Source: Lentisphaeria bacterium
GTDB taxonomy: Bacteria; Verrucomicrobiota; Lentisphaeria; Victivallales; Victivallaceae
Length of the DNA stretch: 64,000 nucleotides
Assembly: GCA_018265615.1 (NCBI GenBank)
Contig: JABLYX010000015.1
Coordinates: 22,640 to 86,639 of the forward strand
Direction of reading: 5' to 3'
The translations under genes and the position numbers were made by a program. This document shows, one piece after another, positions 46,522 through 55,609 of this stretch. The notes under the pieces are model-generated. The model was given only the letters and a program-made list of their open reading frames with translations. It was not told the DNA's origin and searched no databases. How positions within the stretch are numbered: position 1 is the first letter of the stretch; every line of letters starts with the position of its first letter.

Positions 46522-48338
46522 AGCTTCCCTTCCGGCGAGGAAAAATAGCGAATCAACGGCCCGCCCCACTCCCGGACCTTTTTCTGCAGGATCCCTCCTT
46601 TCGTGAGGCTGATCAGAAATGCAACAGCAAAAAAGAGGAGGCTCCAGAAGACGATTCCAGCCCCGCGCCACTCCAACCGGTCAATCAGACGGAAAACAGC
46701 CAGCGCCCCCCAGATCAGCAGCAGCCCGCTCTCCACCGCCGCAGGAATCCAGAACCGGCGCAGCAGATATCCGAGCACAACCGCGTAATTGCCGGCCAGA
46801 AACGCGATCTCAATCCACCCCGGCGCATGATCCGTCCGGTAAATCGCCGCAAAGAAAAGCAGCGAGGCGCCGAACAGGCCAAGAGCTTCGATGCTCCGAT
46901 CACGCGCCGTGGTCCCGACAACAAACGTCACTGCAATCAGCGCGGCCAGAACCGGATAGATATCCGGAACCGCCTCGCGGTACAGCAGAAACCCGCCCGC
47001 GCCGCCGATCAGCCAGTACAGGAACACCAACGTAACCCAGCGACGGCGCAACCACACGGCCAGTCCGGCAAAAACAAGCGTCAGAATCCCGGCAAGAAGC
47101 AGGCAGGCCGTTTTCGGCGAAACAGCGGGAAGGTACTCCCACCCCCGCCACAGAGCGACGGCAGCCAGCAGCGCCCCGGCCGCACAGGCCGCCCACACAA
47201 CCCGGCGCAACCCCATATACCCGAGCAGACAAAACAGTGCGGCAGCCGGCGGCAGAAAGCCGGGAATGGAACTGCCCCACGCCTCCCGGTAGAAACTCCC
47301 CGCAAGCCGCGAGCTCCCGGGCAGATGCCAGCGCGCGCCGACGAGGAAAAAAACGACGCCCGCGATGATGGCAAGGAGCGGACACCACTCCCGGCGACGG
47401 TCCGTAATCAGCCCTTCGGCGACAATCATGGCGGCGACGAGCAGGATCGGCAGAAGCATCCAGCCGCCGAACCCGGACTCCATACTGCCGTACCCGCCGA
47501 CTCCGCGGGCGGGATAAAATGAGATGCTCAGCAGATAGCTCCGCAGGATCCCGGCACAGCCGAGCAGACCGAACAGGACGGGGGAAAGATATTTCCAGGG
47601 GGTTCCGTTTTCCCGCACCAGAAATTCTCCCCGTTTTACCGGCAGCAGGAGCGGCATGGCCGCCAGGGCGAACACGGCCGGGAACAGGATGATGCCCCAC
47701 ATCGCCGGCTCCCGGTCGTCCGGCCAGTCGATCACGAGGCGCGACTGCAGCAGCGGCCAGAGAAAAAAGACCGCCAGCATTGCGGCGAACACGCTCCAGA
47801 GCGGCCGGTTCAGCCGGATTCCGAGGCCGCGCCTGACCCATCCGAACATCCCGGTGGTGAACAGGATAGAACCGGTCAGCCATACCCCGCCGACCCGCGG
47901 CGTCGAAAGCAGTTTGTCATCCAGCCCCGCCGACAACGCCAGCGGCAATGCGAGAATCACGAAAAGCAGCGAACGCGCATCGCTCCATACTTTGCCGTGG
48001 CGCACAATGAAAATCACCGTCGCGGCACACAACGCAGTGTATGCCGCCAGGATCCCGACCGGAATGCCGGTCTCCATCCAGATATTCGCGGTATTGAAAA
48101 TCACAGTGGACGCATAGAGGATCAGCCCTGCGCTGATGAGATAGAACGGATTGCCGAGCAGCAGCATATCCCAGACTTTACGGAACGTGATCTCTGTTTC
48201 CGGTGAAATGCCGCCGGAATATCCCCGCTCCTTCCGGGGAGCAACCGGCTTTAACGGCGCGGAAGGCGGAGCAACAGCAGGCATGGCGGCAGGCTTTTCA
48301 TTTTCCGGCGGCAATGGCTTGTCATATTCATCATTCAT
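46518..48338 (-). CDS. Large multi-pass membrane protein of unknown function
   Basis: A 606-residue protein. The N-terminal 45 residues are Pro-rich and cytoplasmic (PLPPENEKPAAMPAVAPPSAP); then about 14-16 membrane segments with short loops. No conserved motif is recognised. It is coupled to the glycosyltransferase gene downstream and may be a carrier or polymerase partner for it; this is inference from position only. Confidence 0.65.
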   Translation of the reverse strand: MNDEYDKPLPPENEKPAAMPAVAPPSAPLKPVAPRKERGYSGGISPETEITFRKVWDMLLLGNPFYLISAGLILYASTVIFNTANIWMETGIPVGILAAYTALCAATVIFIVRHGKVWSDARSLLFVILALPLALSAGLDDKLLSTPRVGGVWLTGSILFTTGMFGWVRRGLGIRLNRPLWSVFAAMLAVFFLWPLLQSRLVIDWPDDREPAMWGIILFPAVFALAAMPLLLPVKRGEFLVRENGTPWKYLSPVLFGLLGCAGILRSYLLSISFYPARGVGGYGSMESGFGGWMLLPILLVAAMIVAEGLITDRRREWCPLLAIIAGVVFFLVGARWHLPGSSRLAGSFYREAWGSSIPGFLPPAAALFCLLGYMGLRRVVWAACAAGALLAAVALWRGWEYLPAVSPKTACLLLAGILTLVFAGLAVWLRRRWVTLVFLYWLIGGAGGFLLYREAVPDIYPVLAALIAVTFVVGTTARDRSIEALGLFGASLLFFAAIYRTDHAPGWIEIAFLAGNYAVVLGYLLRRFWIPAAVESGLLLIWGALAVFRLIDRLEWRGAGIVFWSLLFFAVAFLISLTKGGILQKKVREWGGPLIRYFSSPEGKL

Positions 48339-48398
48339 CGCGGAATCTCCCGTGTCGTGTTCAGGGTGCTCACTGACAATGACGGCCGTTCGCAGATA

Positions 48399-48426
48399 AT
48401 CTTATCGCCGTTTCAGCATAATGCAA
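48399..48426 (-). promoter_or_regulatory. Promoter before the membrane protein/glycosyltransferase pair
   Basis: On -: TTGCAT (48426-48421), 16-base spacer, TAAGAT (48404-48399), about 60 bases before the start. Confidence 0.55.
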
Positions 48427-48450
48427 GCTGTTTTCCGGAAAAATCCGTTT

Positions 48451-49791
48451 TTACAGGAGCTCCCCGAACAGCGAAACGCTCCCTGCACGCGTGATTCTGA
48501 CCCGGTGCAGCGTGCCGGGTTCAACACCCGGCGCCGGCAGGAAGTGGACCACGCGGTTCGTGCCGGTCCGGCCGCTCCACCGCTCCGGATTGCGCGGACT
48601 GGTTCCCTCGACCAACACCTCCTGAACGGAACCGACCTGTGTGCGCAGCGCGGCGGCAACCCGGCTTTTGAGGTCGTCCAGAAGAACCGCGTTGCGTTCC
48701 TCCTTCACCTCCTGCGGAACTGAATCCTCCTCTTCGGCGGATTTCGCGCCCGGACGCGGCGAGTACTTGAAGATGAAGCTGTTATCATATCCGACTTCAT
48801 TCATCAGCTCCCGCGTCCGCCGGAAATCATCATCGGTTTCGCCGGGAAACCCGACGATCACGTCGGTCGAGAACGTCACATCCGGCATCGCGCTCCGAAT
48901 CGCTTTCACGACTTCCCGGTAACTCTCCGCCGTATACTGCCGGTTCATCGCCTTCAGGATCCGGTCAGAGCCCGACTGCAGCGGCAGATGGATATTGCGG
49001 CAGACCGCGCGGCTCGACGCGATTGCGCCGATCAGCCGGTCGTTGAAGTATGAGGGATAGGGCGAAGTGAAGCGGATGCGAAGCAGCTCCGGAATCCGGT
49101 CCAGCTCCTCAAGCAGCTCCGCAAACGGCGAAATTTCCGGCGGCGGCGGATTGACGTTGCCGCCCCATCCGTATGCCGCGACGTTCTGCCCGAGCAGCAT
49201 GATCTCTTTCGCACCGTCGGCGACGAGCGCACGCGCCTCGGCAATCACATCTCCCGGCTCACGGCTGATCTCGCGGCCGCGCACGTAGGGAACGATGCAG
49301 TAACTGCAGAAACGGTTGCAGCCGCGCGTGATCGCAATCTGCGCCTTGAAACCGGCCCCGCCGCCCTCCGGCCGGTAGTGGCTGCCCATGCCGGTCAGCA
49401 CATCGGCCGATTCCGTGATCGAAGCGACCTGCCGGCGGTCCGCACGGATCGACTCGATCAGCGGCACAAGCGTGTGCAGCTGCCCGGTCCCGAGCACAAA
49501 ATCAAGATGCGGCAGTTCGTTCAACAGCTCATCCCCGAGCCGCTGCGCCATGCAGCCCAGCGCGCCGATGACAAGCTCCGGATTCTTCGCCTTGAGCTTC
49601 TTCATATAGCCGATCTTGCCCTTCGCCTTGCGCTCGGCCTGTTCGCGGACACTGCAGGTATTGAACAAAAGGACATCGGCGGACTCCTCCGCATCGACCA
49701 TTGTATGGCCCGCTTCGGTCAGCATGCCCGCCAGCGCTTCCGAATCACGCTCGTTCATCTGACAGCCGTAGGTCTTGATGTGTATCTTCAT
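48451..49791 (-). CDS. miaB: tRNA-2-methylthio-N6-dimethylallyladenosine synthase
   Basis: A 446-residue radical-SAM methylthiotransferase. The N-terminal UPF0004 domain carries the auxiliary cluster cysteines (YGCQMNERDS, FNTCSVRE, GALGCMAQR). The radical-SAM motif CNRFCSYCIVPYVRGREISR is at about 160-180 and the TRAM domain at the C-terminus. It adds a methylthio group to i6A37 of tRNAs. The start overlaps the proB stop (ATGA). Confidence 0.95.
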   Translation of the reverse strand: MKIHIKTYGCQMNERDSEALAGMLTEAGHTMVDAEESADVLLFNTCSVREQAERKAKGKIGYMKKLKAKNPELVIGALGCMAQRLGDELLNELPHLDFVLGTGQLHTLVPLIESIRADRRQVASITESADVLTGMGSHYRPEGGGAGFKAQIAITRGCNRFCSYCIVPYVRGREISREPGDVIAEARALVADGAKEIMLLGQNVAAYGWGGNVNPPPPEISPFAELLEELDRIPELLRIRFTSPYPSYFNDRLIGAIASSRAVCRNIHLPLQSGSDRILKAMNRQYTAESYREVVKAIRSAMPDVTFSTDVIVGFPGETDDDFRRTRELMNEVGYDNSFIFKYSPRPGAKSAEEEDSVPQEVKEERNAVLLDDLKSRVAAALRTQVGSVQEVLVEGTSPRNPERWSGRTGTNRVVHFLPAPGVEPGTLHRVRITRAGSVSLFGELL

Positions 49792-50918
49792 GGCAGATTC
49801 AATGTAAGATTATCGCGGTGAATCACCTCTTCATCCACGTTCGGCCCGAGAATCGAATGGACCCGCGCCGAACTCTGGCCGCAGATCTGCAGGCAGTCGG
49901 CCGCATCGAAGTTCACGAGGCCGCGCGCGAACGGAACGCCGTCCGGCCCGGAAACCTCGACCGTATCTCCGCGCCTGAACGCACCGGACACGAACTTCAC
50001 GCCGGAGGGCAACAAACTGCGCCCCTGCTCGCGGACCGCTTTCACGGCTCCCGCGTCAACCAGCAGCGAGCCGGAAACCCGGCTGAAAAAGCTGATCCAG
50101 CGCTTGCGTCCCGGAATCCGGCGCGCGCGCGGCAGAAACACCGTGCCGATGTCCTCGCCCGCGAGAATCCGGCCGAGCGCCCCCTTTTCGCGGCCGTCCG
50201 CGATCCAGAGATACTCTCCGGCCGCGGTCACGATCTCGGCGGCGCGCAGCTTCGAACTCATTCCGCCGATCGAGAATTCCGAATTGTCGGTCCCCCCGGC
50301 CATGGCGTGAATTGACTCGGAAAGCTCCTTCACCACAGAAATCCGCTCGCCGAGGCTGCCGTCTTCACTACGCTCGCGCAACCCCTGCTCGGTCGTCAGG
50401 ATCACCGTCAGCCGGGAATCGGTGAGGGATGCGAGCATTCCGGCCAGCGTATCGTTGTCACCGAACTTCAGTTCGCTCACGGAAACCGAGTCGTTCTCAT
50501 TCACAACCGGCAGGACACCCGCATCCCACAGTGCGCCGACACAATTCATCACGTTCAGATAACGCTCGCGGTTCCGCAGGTCGGCGGCAGTCAGCAGCAA
50601 CTGTGCGGTACGGAAGCCGCGCTTGCGGCACTCCTCATCGTAGATCGCCATCAGGCGACTCTGTCCGATCGCGGCCAGCGCCTGCACCTGCGCAAGCTCT
50701 TTCGGGCGCTTTTTAAGCTCCAGCGCGCGCATTCCCATGCCGACCGCGCCGGAGGTCACCAACAGGACCCGGCGGCCGTCGCGCCGCAGCAGGTCGATGC
50801 CGGATACAAGTTCGGAAATCGCCTCCTGACTGGTCAGCAGCCGGGTTCCGGCCTTGACCACCACCTGACGGGCGCTTTTCAGGAGTTCGCGCCGCACTGT
50901 AAGATTATTCTCGTCCAT
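49788..50918 (-). CDS. proB: Glutamate 5-kinase
   Basis: A 376-residue protein of full length. The amino-acid kinase domain shows VVVKAGTRLL, LVTSGAVGMGMRAL, PVVNENDSVSVSELKFGDNDTLAGMLASL and GGMSSKLRAAEIVTAAG. The C-terminal PUA domain (about 285-360) includes VDAGAVKAVREQGRSLLPSGVKFVSGAF. It catalyses the first step of proline synthesis; proA is not adjacent. Confidence 0.95.
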   Translation of the reverse strand: MDENNLTVRRELLKSARQVVVKAGTRLLTSQEAISELVSGIDLLRRDGRRVLLVTSGAVGMGMRALELKKRPKELAQVQALAAIGQSRLMAIYDEECRKRGFRTAQLLLTAADLRNRERYLNVMNCVGALWDAGVLPVVNENDSVSVSELKFGDNDTLAGMLASLTDSRLTVILTTEQGLRERSEDGSLGERISVVKELSESIHAMAGGTDNSEFSIGGMSSKLRAAEIVTAAGEYLWIADGREKGALGRILAGEDIGTVFLPRARRIPGRKRWISFFSRVSGSLLVDAGAVKAVREQGRSLLPSGVKFVSGAFRRGDTVEVSGPDGVPFARGLVNFDAADCLQICGQSSARVHSILGPNVDEEVIHRDNLTLNLP

Positions 50919-50955
50919 GATCGTTCCAGATTGAAATCGTTGATAAATCGCAACT

Positions 50956-50984
50956 AATATACACCGTCAACGCACGACTTTCAA
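50956..50984 (-). promoter_or_regulatory. Promoter of proB-miaB
   Basis: On -: TTGAAA (50984-50979), 17-base spacer, TATATT (50961-50956). The -35 box lies inside the last codons of the upstream glycosyltransferase gene. Confidence 0.75.
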
Positions 50985-52862
50985 CAGCCGGTAACGTCCG
51001 CTCTCCGGAACAGGGACAAATTGCAGCTTCCCCTGCTTCAGAAGCTCGAGAAAGCGCAGCGTCAACTGTTCGTTCTCCCGGTCGAAATCCGGAATCGGAT
51101 CGGGATTGCATTTTGACTCTCCACCGATCAGGATCACGATATAGTCGATCTTCCCCCGCCGCAATTCATCATACGCCCGCTCCGGACTCTCCGGAACCGG
51201 CGTGAAGTACGCCTCCTGAAAAAACGGGGTCCCCAGTACGTAATCCCGCGGCACATAAAGCCCGCGCCGGTCGAAGAGCAGCATGACCCGGGCAGCCGCC
51301 GGAAGATTGCACGCAATATAATCCAACGTATTGGCATACTCTTTTTCCCTGTCCGCAAAGCGCAGAAAATCAGCCGGCGCCTTCCGGGCCGTCTCCATGG
51401 AACGCCATGCATAATAGAAATTTCTCCAGACCTCAGGTTGAAATGAGATCAGCGTCGCAGCCGCAATCGCCGCCAGCGCAACATTCCGCCAGCGCGTCGA
51501 AAGGAACGTTATCCCGGAGCCCGCATAGAACAGAACCAGGAAAAAAAGCGGCAGGATGAAACGTGCCTGCTGCGAGCTGGCGCACCAGAACAGGTAAAAG
51601 AGAACTCCGCCCGCAGCCGCCCACAGAAACGCGATTCCTTTCCGCCGGAACCTGCGGGCGGCAAAATACCAGGAAAGCGTTCCGATCACCAGCATCAGCG
51701 GGAACTGCCAGCCGAGGACGTAACCATCATAGATCTCTTTCCGGTAAGCGACGACAATCCATGATGTGAAGAAGCTCTCGATACCGGCCAGGCCGAACCG
51801 GCTGGTCCCGAGCAGTGAATGGTAAACCTCCACCGCCGCGGCCGGGGTCGCCGGATCGATATAGGCCGATCCGAACGGATAAAACGGGTTCCCCGTCGCC
51901 AGCAGAGGCCGCAGGTAAAACGGCACTGCGGCAACCGCTCCGGCAGCGGTGAACCAGATGAGACCAAACCCGACCTGCTTCCGGGGAATCCGGTCGAACG
52001 CGAGCACGCAAAAGAACAGGCCGACCAGCGCAAGCGAGGCGGCACCGCCCGTGAGCTTCACCGCGGCGGCCATCCCGGCCGTGAATCCGGTCAGCAGTGC
52101 AAGCGGCATCAGCCGGTCCCGGAGCAGCCGGATCGCCCCGGCCCCCGCCATCAGGTTCAGCAGGATGAACGGCTCGAGGTAAGCCTCCCGCAGCATTCCG
52201 CCGGGCAGCGGGGAAAGCAGAAACGCCGCGGTGAGAATCAATGCCGTTTTCCTGCCGAAACGCAGCAGGAGAAGATAGATCCACGGAATTGCGATCAGGT
52301 AGGTTCCGAGAATCAGCATCCGCGGAAAGTTCACTCCGCCGAGCTTCACGCCCCAGAGCATGAGGAAATGCGGCATCGACGAGAGCGCCGAATACGGGTT
52401 GTCCGCAAGCACGGCAGTCGAGCCCTGTTTCAGATAGCGGTACATCAGCGCGACCTGATAAGACTGCTCATCCCACGAGAATGGCGGAACAAAGGCCGGA
52501 GCAGCGGTGATTCCGGCAAGCAGCAGAACGGTGCTCCAGAGAATCCAGTCGGTCCTGCGGAACTTCTGCGTCTGCCGTCCCAGCCGCCAGACCCCGTATC
52601 CGGCCGGAACGGCCATGATGCTCCACAGCCACGCGGACGGCAGGTGAATGACCGCGTAATCCCCGAGCCGGAAGAGAATCGCCAGCAGATCGAGCCCGAT
52701 GACCAGCGCAAGAAGACCGAATCCGCACCGCTCCGACCTGGCGCCGAGCTTTTCCAGGAGCGGAAAACCGATACCATAAGCGGCGAGCAGCAGGATCAGA
52801 AAAGCAGACAGCGGCTCATACCACGCCCCCTGCATCGATGTCATAAGTTCATGCAAACTCAT
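50967..52862 (-). CDS. GT-C type membrane glycosyltransferase-like protein
   Basis: A 631-residue protein with about 12-14 membrane segments and a short soluble C-terminus. The first periplasmic loop has PPFSWDEQSYQVALMYRYLKQG, the place and style of the acidic catalytic motif of dolichyl/undecaprenyl-phosphate sugar-dependent GT-C enzymes (ArnT/PMT-like). The donor is likely a polyprenyl-phosphate sugar. It overlaps the O-antigen-ligase-like gene by 4 bases. Confidence 0.65.
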   Translation of the reverse strand: MSLHELMTSMQGAWYEPLSAFLILLLAAYGIGFPLLEKLGARSERCGFGLLALVIGLDLLAILFRLGDYAVIHLPSAWLWSIMAVPAGYGVWRLGRQTQKFRRTDWILWSTVLLLAGITAAPAFVPPFSWDEQSYQVALMYRYLKQGSTAVLADNPYSALSSMPHFLMLWGVKLGGVNFPRMLILGTYLIAIPWIYLLLLRFGRKTALILTAAFLLSPLPGGMLREAYLEPFILLNLMAGAGAIRLLRDRLMPLALLTGFTAGMAAAVKLTGGAASLALVGLFFCVLAFDRIPRKQVGFGLIWFTAAGAVAAVPFYLRPLLATGNPFYPFGSAYIDPATPAAAVEVYHSLLGTSRFGLAGIESFFTSWIVVAYRKEIYDGYVLGWQFPLMLVIGTLSWYFAARRFRRKGIAFLWAAAGGVLFYLFWCASSQQARFILPLFFLVLFYAGSGITFLSTRWRNVALAAIAAATLISFQPEVWRNFYYAWRSMETARKAPADFLRFADREKEYANTLDYIACNLPAAARVMLLFDRRGLYVPRDYVLGTPFFQEAYFTPVPESPERAYDELRRGKIDYIVILIGGESKCNPDPIPDFDRENEQLTLRFLELLKQGKLQFVPVPESGRYRLLKVVR

Positions 52863-54676
52863 TTGCGGACCTCGCGCAGAAAAAGCCGGAGCTCCAGCGG
52901 ACTGTCGTCCAACATCTGGTTTCGCATCAGGTGGTGAAACTCCTCCGGCCTGACGCCTTTACGCTTCAGCAGCTCCTGCCACGCGGCAAGCAGCCCAGAC
53001 GCCTCTTCTTCGCGCCCCAGCTGGCGCAGAACCGACTGCCAGAGGATCAGGTTCACAGCGCTGCGCGGAAAATTCTTCTGCTCCTCCTCAAAAAACGGAA
53101 GTGCCTCTGCCGGTTTTCCCCCCGCCGCCAACGCGCGCGCCATGCGGCCGGCGCTGTGAGAATAAGAAGAGAGCCTCAAATCGTCGCGGACGCGGCGAAG
53201 CGCTTCCGCCGCACCGCCCGGATTCCGGAAGTCGAAGAGCTCAACAGCCGCCAGCGTATACAGATTCTCCGCCGTCGGACGGATGCGAATGCTGCGCTTC
53301 AACTCTTCCCGCGCCGTTTCAGGCTCCCCGTCAAGCAGGGCCAACTTTCCACTGCGGCAGTGCCAGCCGCCGGACAGATTCAGAAAAAACAGCAGAACTG
53401 CAATCACCGACAGTCCCAAAGCAGCGCCGTACCGGAAACGCCCGGCCGGAGCAGGCCTCACGCATGGGACACCCACTCCCAGCAAAATCCCGGTCAACAG
53501 CAGAAACAATCCGCCGGCCAGCGGCGTCTGCAGCAACACATCAACCTGACCGTGCAGGAACAGCACACTCCATGCCCAGATGACCAGCAGAACCAGTTCA
53601 TCACCGCGCCGCCGGCGAACCGCGCCGCGGACTCCGGCCCAGATAATCAGGAGCCACCACACGATTCCGGCTACACCGAACACGCACCAATAAAAAAGCA
53701 GCTCATTGTGCGGATGCGGATGGCGGTCGGAAGCATAATCGGAATCGTAATAACTCTCCGGCAGAAACGGCGCAACCTCTCCCTCGAAACGGTCCGGCCC
53801 GACGCCCAGCAGCCAATGCGCTTCTCCGAGGGCTGTCGTCCCCTGCCACAGCATGAGCCGGTTCTCCCCCGGCAGCCGTTCGGCAAAAAATCCGGAACGC
53901 ACTCCATAATACGCCACGCTGCCGGCCGCCAGGATCAGCAGAATCGCAGCCACGGCAAAGGGGGTACGAAGCTTCGGCCTCCGGTGAAGGTATCCGGCAA
54001 GAGCGATCCAGACTGCGGCGGCCAGGCAGCTCATCAGCGTTCCACGCGAAGCATAGTCGCCGCAAAGCAGGAGCTGCCCCGCGGCAACCGCGAACGCAAG
54101 GATTGCCCCCAATGGCAGCCGCCAGCGGGAAACCGGCAGGAAAAAAACCAAAGCAGGAGCGGAGACTACCAACAAGGTCCAGTTCCAGTTCCAGTTTCCG
54201 GCCAGGCCGACGGCAAATGTTCCCAGGCTCCACTCACGCAGAGTAACGGCGGCACTGACCGTGAAAAGTGTCAGGAGGAAAACCGGCAGAAGCCGACGCA
54301 ATTCCTTAGCGAACAGGAAACCGGCAACCGGAACAAGAAAACAGCCGGCGCCCGTCAGCAAAGAGACGGAATTCAGGCCGTAGCGAACCTGCTGCACCAG
54401 AACGATCACGCATCCCAGCCCACATCCTGCGGTAAAGATACGCACCATACGCTCGCGCTCCATCGTCCGGGCCAGAACCGGAAGAACAGCCGCGATTGCT
54501 CCCGACGCAAGCAAAGCCAGAACAGCAAAATCAACGCCGGAAACCTCACTGAAAAGCGGGACGCTCCCCCGCCACAGTTTCCCGATTGCCAGAGGAAAAG
54601 AGAGCAGAGGCGCAAAAATCAGAATTGCCGCCATCACTCGTTGCAAGGAGGTTTCGGTATGCTTATATTCGTTCAT
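52859..54676 (-). CDS. O-antigen ligase/polymerase-like protein with TPR tail
   Basis: A 605-residue protein. The N-terminal 440 residues hold about 12 membrane segments and a large periplasmic loop with the Wzy_C/WaaL-like stretch GENRLMLWQGTTALGEAHWLLGVGPDRFEG and the conserved HPHPHNELLFYWCVFGVAGI. The C-terminal 150 residues are TPR-like (ETAREELKRSIRIRPTAENLYTLAAVELF). It likely joins glycans to a lipid carrier or lipid A. Forms a pair with the GT-C gene. Confidence 0.75.
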   Translation of the reverse strand: MNEYKHTETSLQRVMAAILIFAPLLSFPLAIGKLWRGSVPLFSEVSGVDFAVLALLASGAIAAVLPVLARTMERERMVRIFTAGCGLGCVIVLVQQVRYGLNSVSLLTGAGCFLVPVAGFLFAKELRRLLPVFLLTLFTVSAAVTLREWSLGTFAVGLAGNWNWNWTLLVVSAPALVFFLPVSRWRLPLGAILAFAVAAGQLLLCGDYASRGTLMSCLAAAVWIALAGYLHRRPKLRTPFAVAAILLILAAGSVAYYGVRSGFFAERLPGENRLMLWQGTTALGEAHWLLGVGPDRFEGEVAPFLPESYYDSDYASDRHPHPHNELLFYWCVFGVAGIVWWLLIIWAGVRGAVRRRRGDELVLLVIWAWSVLFLHGQVDVLLQTPLAGGLFLLLTGILLGVGVPCVRPAPAGRFRYGAALGLSVIAVLLFFLNLSGGWHCRSGKLALLDGEPETAREELKRSIRIRPTAENLYTLAAVELFDFRNPGGAAEALRRVRDDLRLSSYSHSAGRMARALAAGGKPAEALPFFEEEQKNFPRSAVNLILWQSVLRQLGREEEASGLLAAWQELLKRKGVRPEEFHHLMRNQMLDDSPLELRLFLREVRK

Positions 54677-54705
54677 ACAGTTCAGAGCAAATTCGTGATA
54701 TACAA

Positions 54706-54734
54706 GAAAAAGGGAGGCATTGCTGCCCCCCTCT
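54706..54734 (-). terminator. Terminator after the pseudopilin gene
   Basis: On -: GGGGGGCA-GCAA-TGCCTCCC followed by TTTTTC, starting about 30 bases after the stop. Confidence 0.85.
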
Positions 54735-54762
54735 CTTTACTTCGATATCAGCAAATTTTAAA

Positions 54763-55344
54763 TTATTTGCCGTCGATATTGGTATTCGGCTCAATTACCA
54801 ACGTATAACCGCGGTTCGCCCGGGTGTACCACTTGCTGGTGGAGAAGCCGTTGACGTTGCCGCCGAGGAACAGGATGTTGCCGTAATCGGTGTGGTTCGG
54901 CGAGTTGCCGTTACGGTTCGCATTCACACCATCAGCGATATCAGACGCAACACCGGAGTCGGAGCGGCCGAATTTGGAGGAATCGCCCATCATCATGTTC
55001 GGGCAAAACGCATAGTCGGTCTTCGTTGCATTCAGAGCAAGAGTTCCCGTCTGAGCGGAAGTAGTGGTGGACGGGCAGAGGTAGACCGCATAGTCGGTCA
55101 GCACACCGGTCGCACGGAGCTCTTCCAAACCGTCGGCAAAGCCCTTCTCCGGCAGACGACTGTCGAAATCGCCGGCATACTGCGCCAGAGCGAGGCCGAT
55201 CTGCTTCAGGTTGCTGGTGCACGAAATACGGCGGGCGCGTTCACGCGCCTGGTTCAGAGCCGGCAGCAGCATTCCCGCCAGAATCGCGATGATCGCGATT
55301 ACAACGAGAAGTTCGATGAGGGTAAACCCACGACTTTTCTTCAT
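54763..55344 (-). CDS. Pseudopilin-like protein (prepilin N-terminus, DUF1559-type)
   Basis: A 193-residue protein: leader MKKSRG before the cleavage site, then FTLIELLVVIAIIAILAGMLLPAL with Glu-5 of the mature form. ARERARRISCTSNLKQIGLALAQYAGDF follows, then a Cys-containing globular part with the LFLGGNVNG...KWYTRAN end typical of the H-X9-DG-like pseudopilins of planctomycetes and lentisphaerae. It is exported by a type II/IV pilus-like machine. Single-gene unit with its own promoter and terminator. Confidence 0.9.
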   Translation of the reverse strand: MKKSRGFTLIELLVVIAIIAILAGMLLPALNQARERARRISCTSNLKQIGLALAQYAGDFDSRLPEKGFADGLEELRATGVLTDYAVYLCPSTTTSAQTGTLALNATKTDYAFCPNMMMGDSSKFGRSDSGVASDIADGVNANRNGNSPNHTDYGNILFLGGNVNGFSTSKWYTRANRGYTLVIEPNTNIDGK

Positions 55345-55431
55345 TTCTATCTCCTGTTGATTGATTTCAGATCCCGGTTCCGTCTTTGAAATGCCAATAG
55401 TTAGAAAGACGAACCCGTGCTCGTTACGTAT

Positions 55432-55460
55432 ATTTTAGCAAAGAATCATCAAATATGCAA
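55432..55460 (-). promoter_or_regulatory. Promoter of the pseudopilin gene with upstream A-tracts
   Basis: On -: TTGCAT (55460-55455), 17-base spacer, TAAAAT (55437-55432). Directly upstream (55466-55495) three A-tracts are spaced about one helical turn apart, resembling an UP element or bent DNA. The remaining 55496-55609 contains no gene. Confidence 0.7.
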
Positions 55461-55609
55461 GAGTTTTTTACTTTTTTTTTCGTTTTTTTTCCTGAAAACC
55501 CGTTTTTCGGGGCTTTCCGCCCCTGCGAAACCGCCAGACAGGGCTTTCCGCTCCCGATACGGTCACCGGAACCACTCCGTGAAACCGTTTCTCCCACCAG
55601 GGGCGCCCG

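Noticed and set aside
55461..55495. T-runs on + as a transcription terminator
   Set aside because: No gene on + ends there and no adjacent stem; on - they are A-tracts upstream of a promoter.
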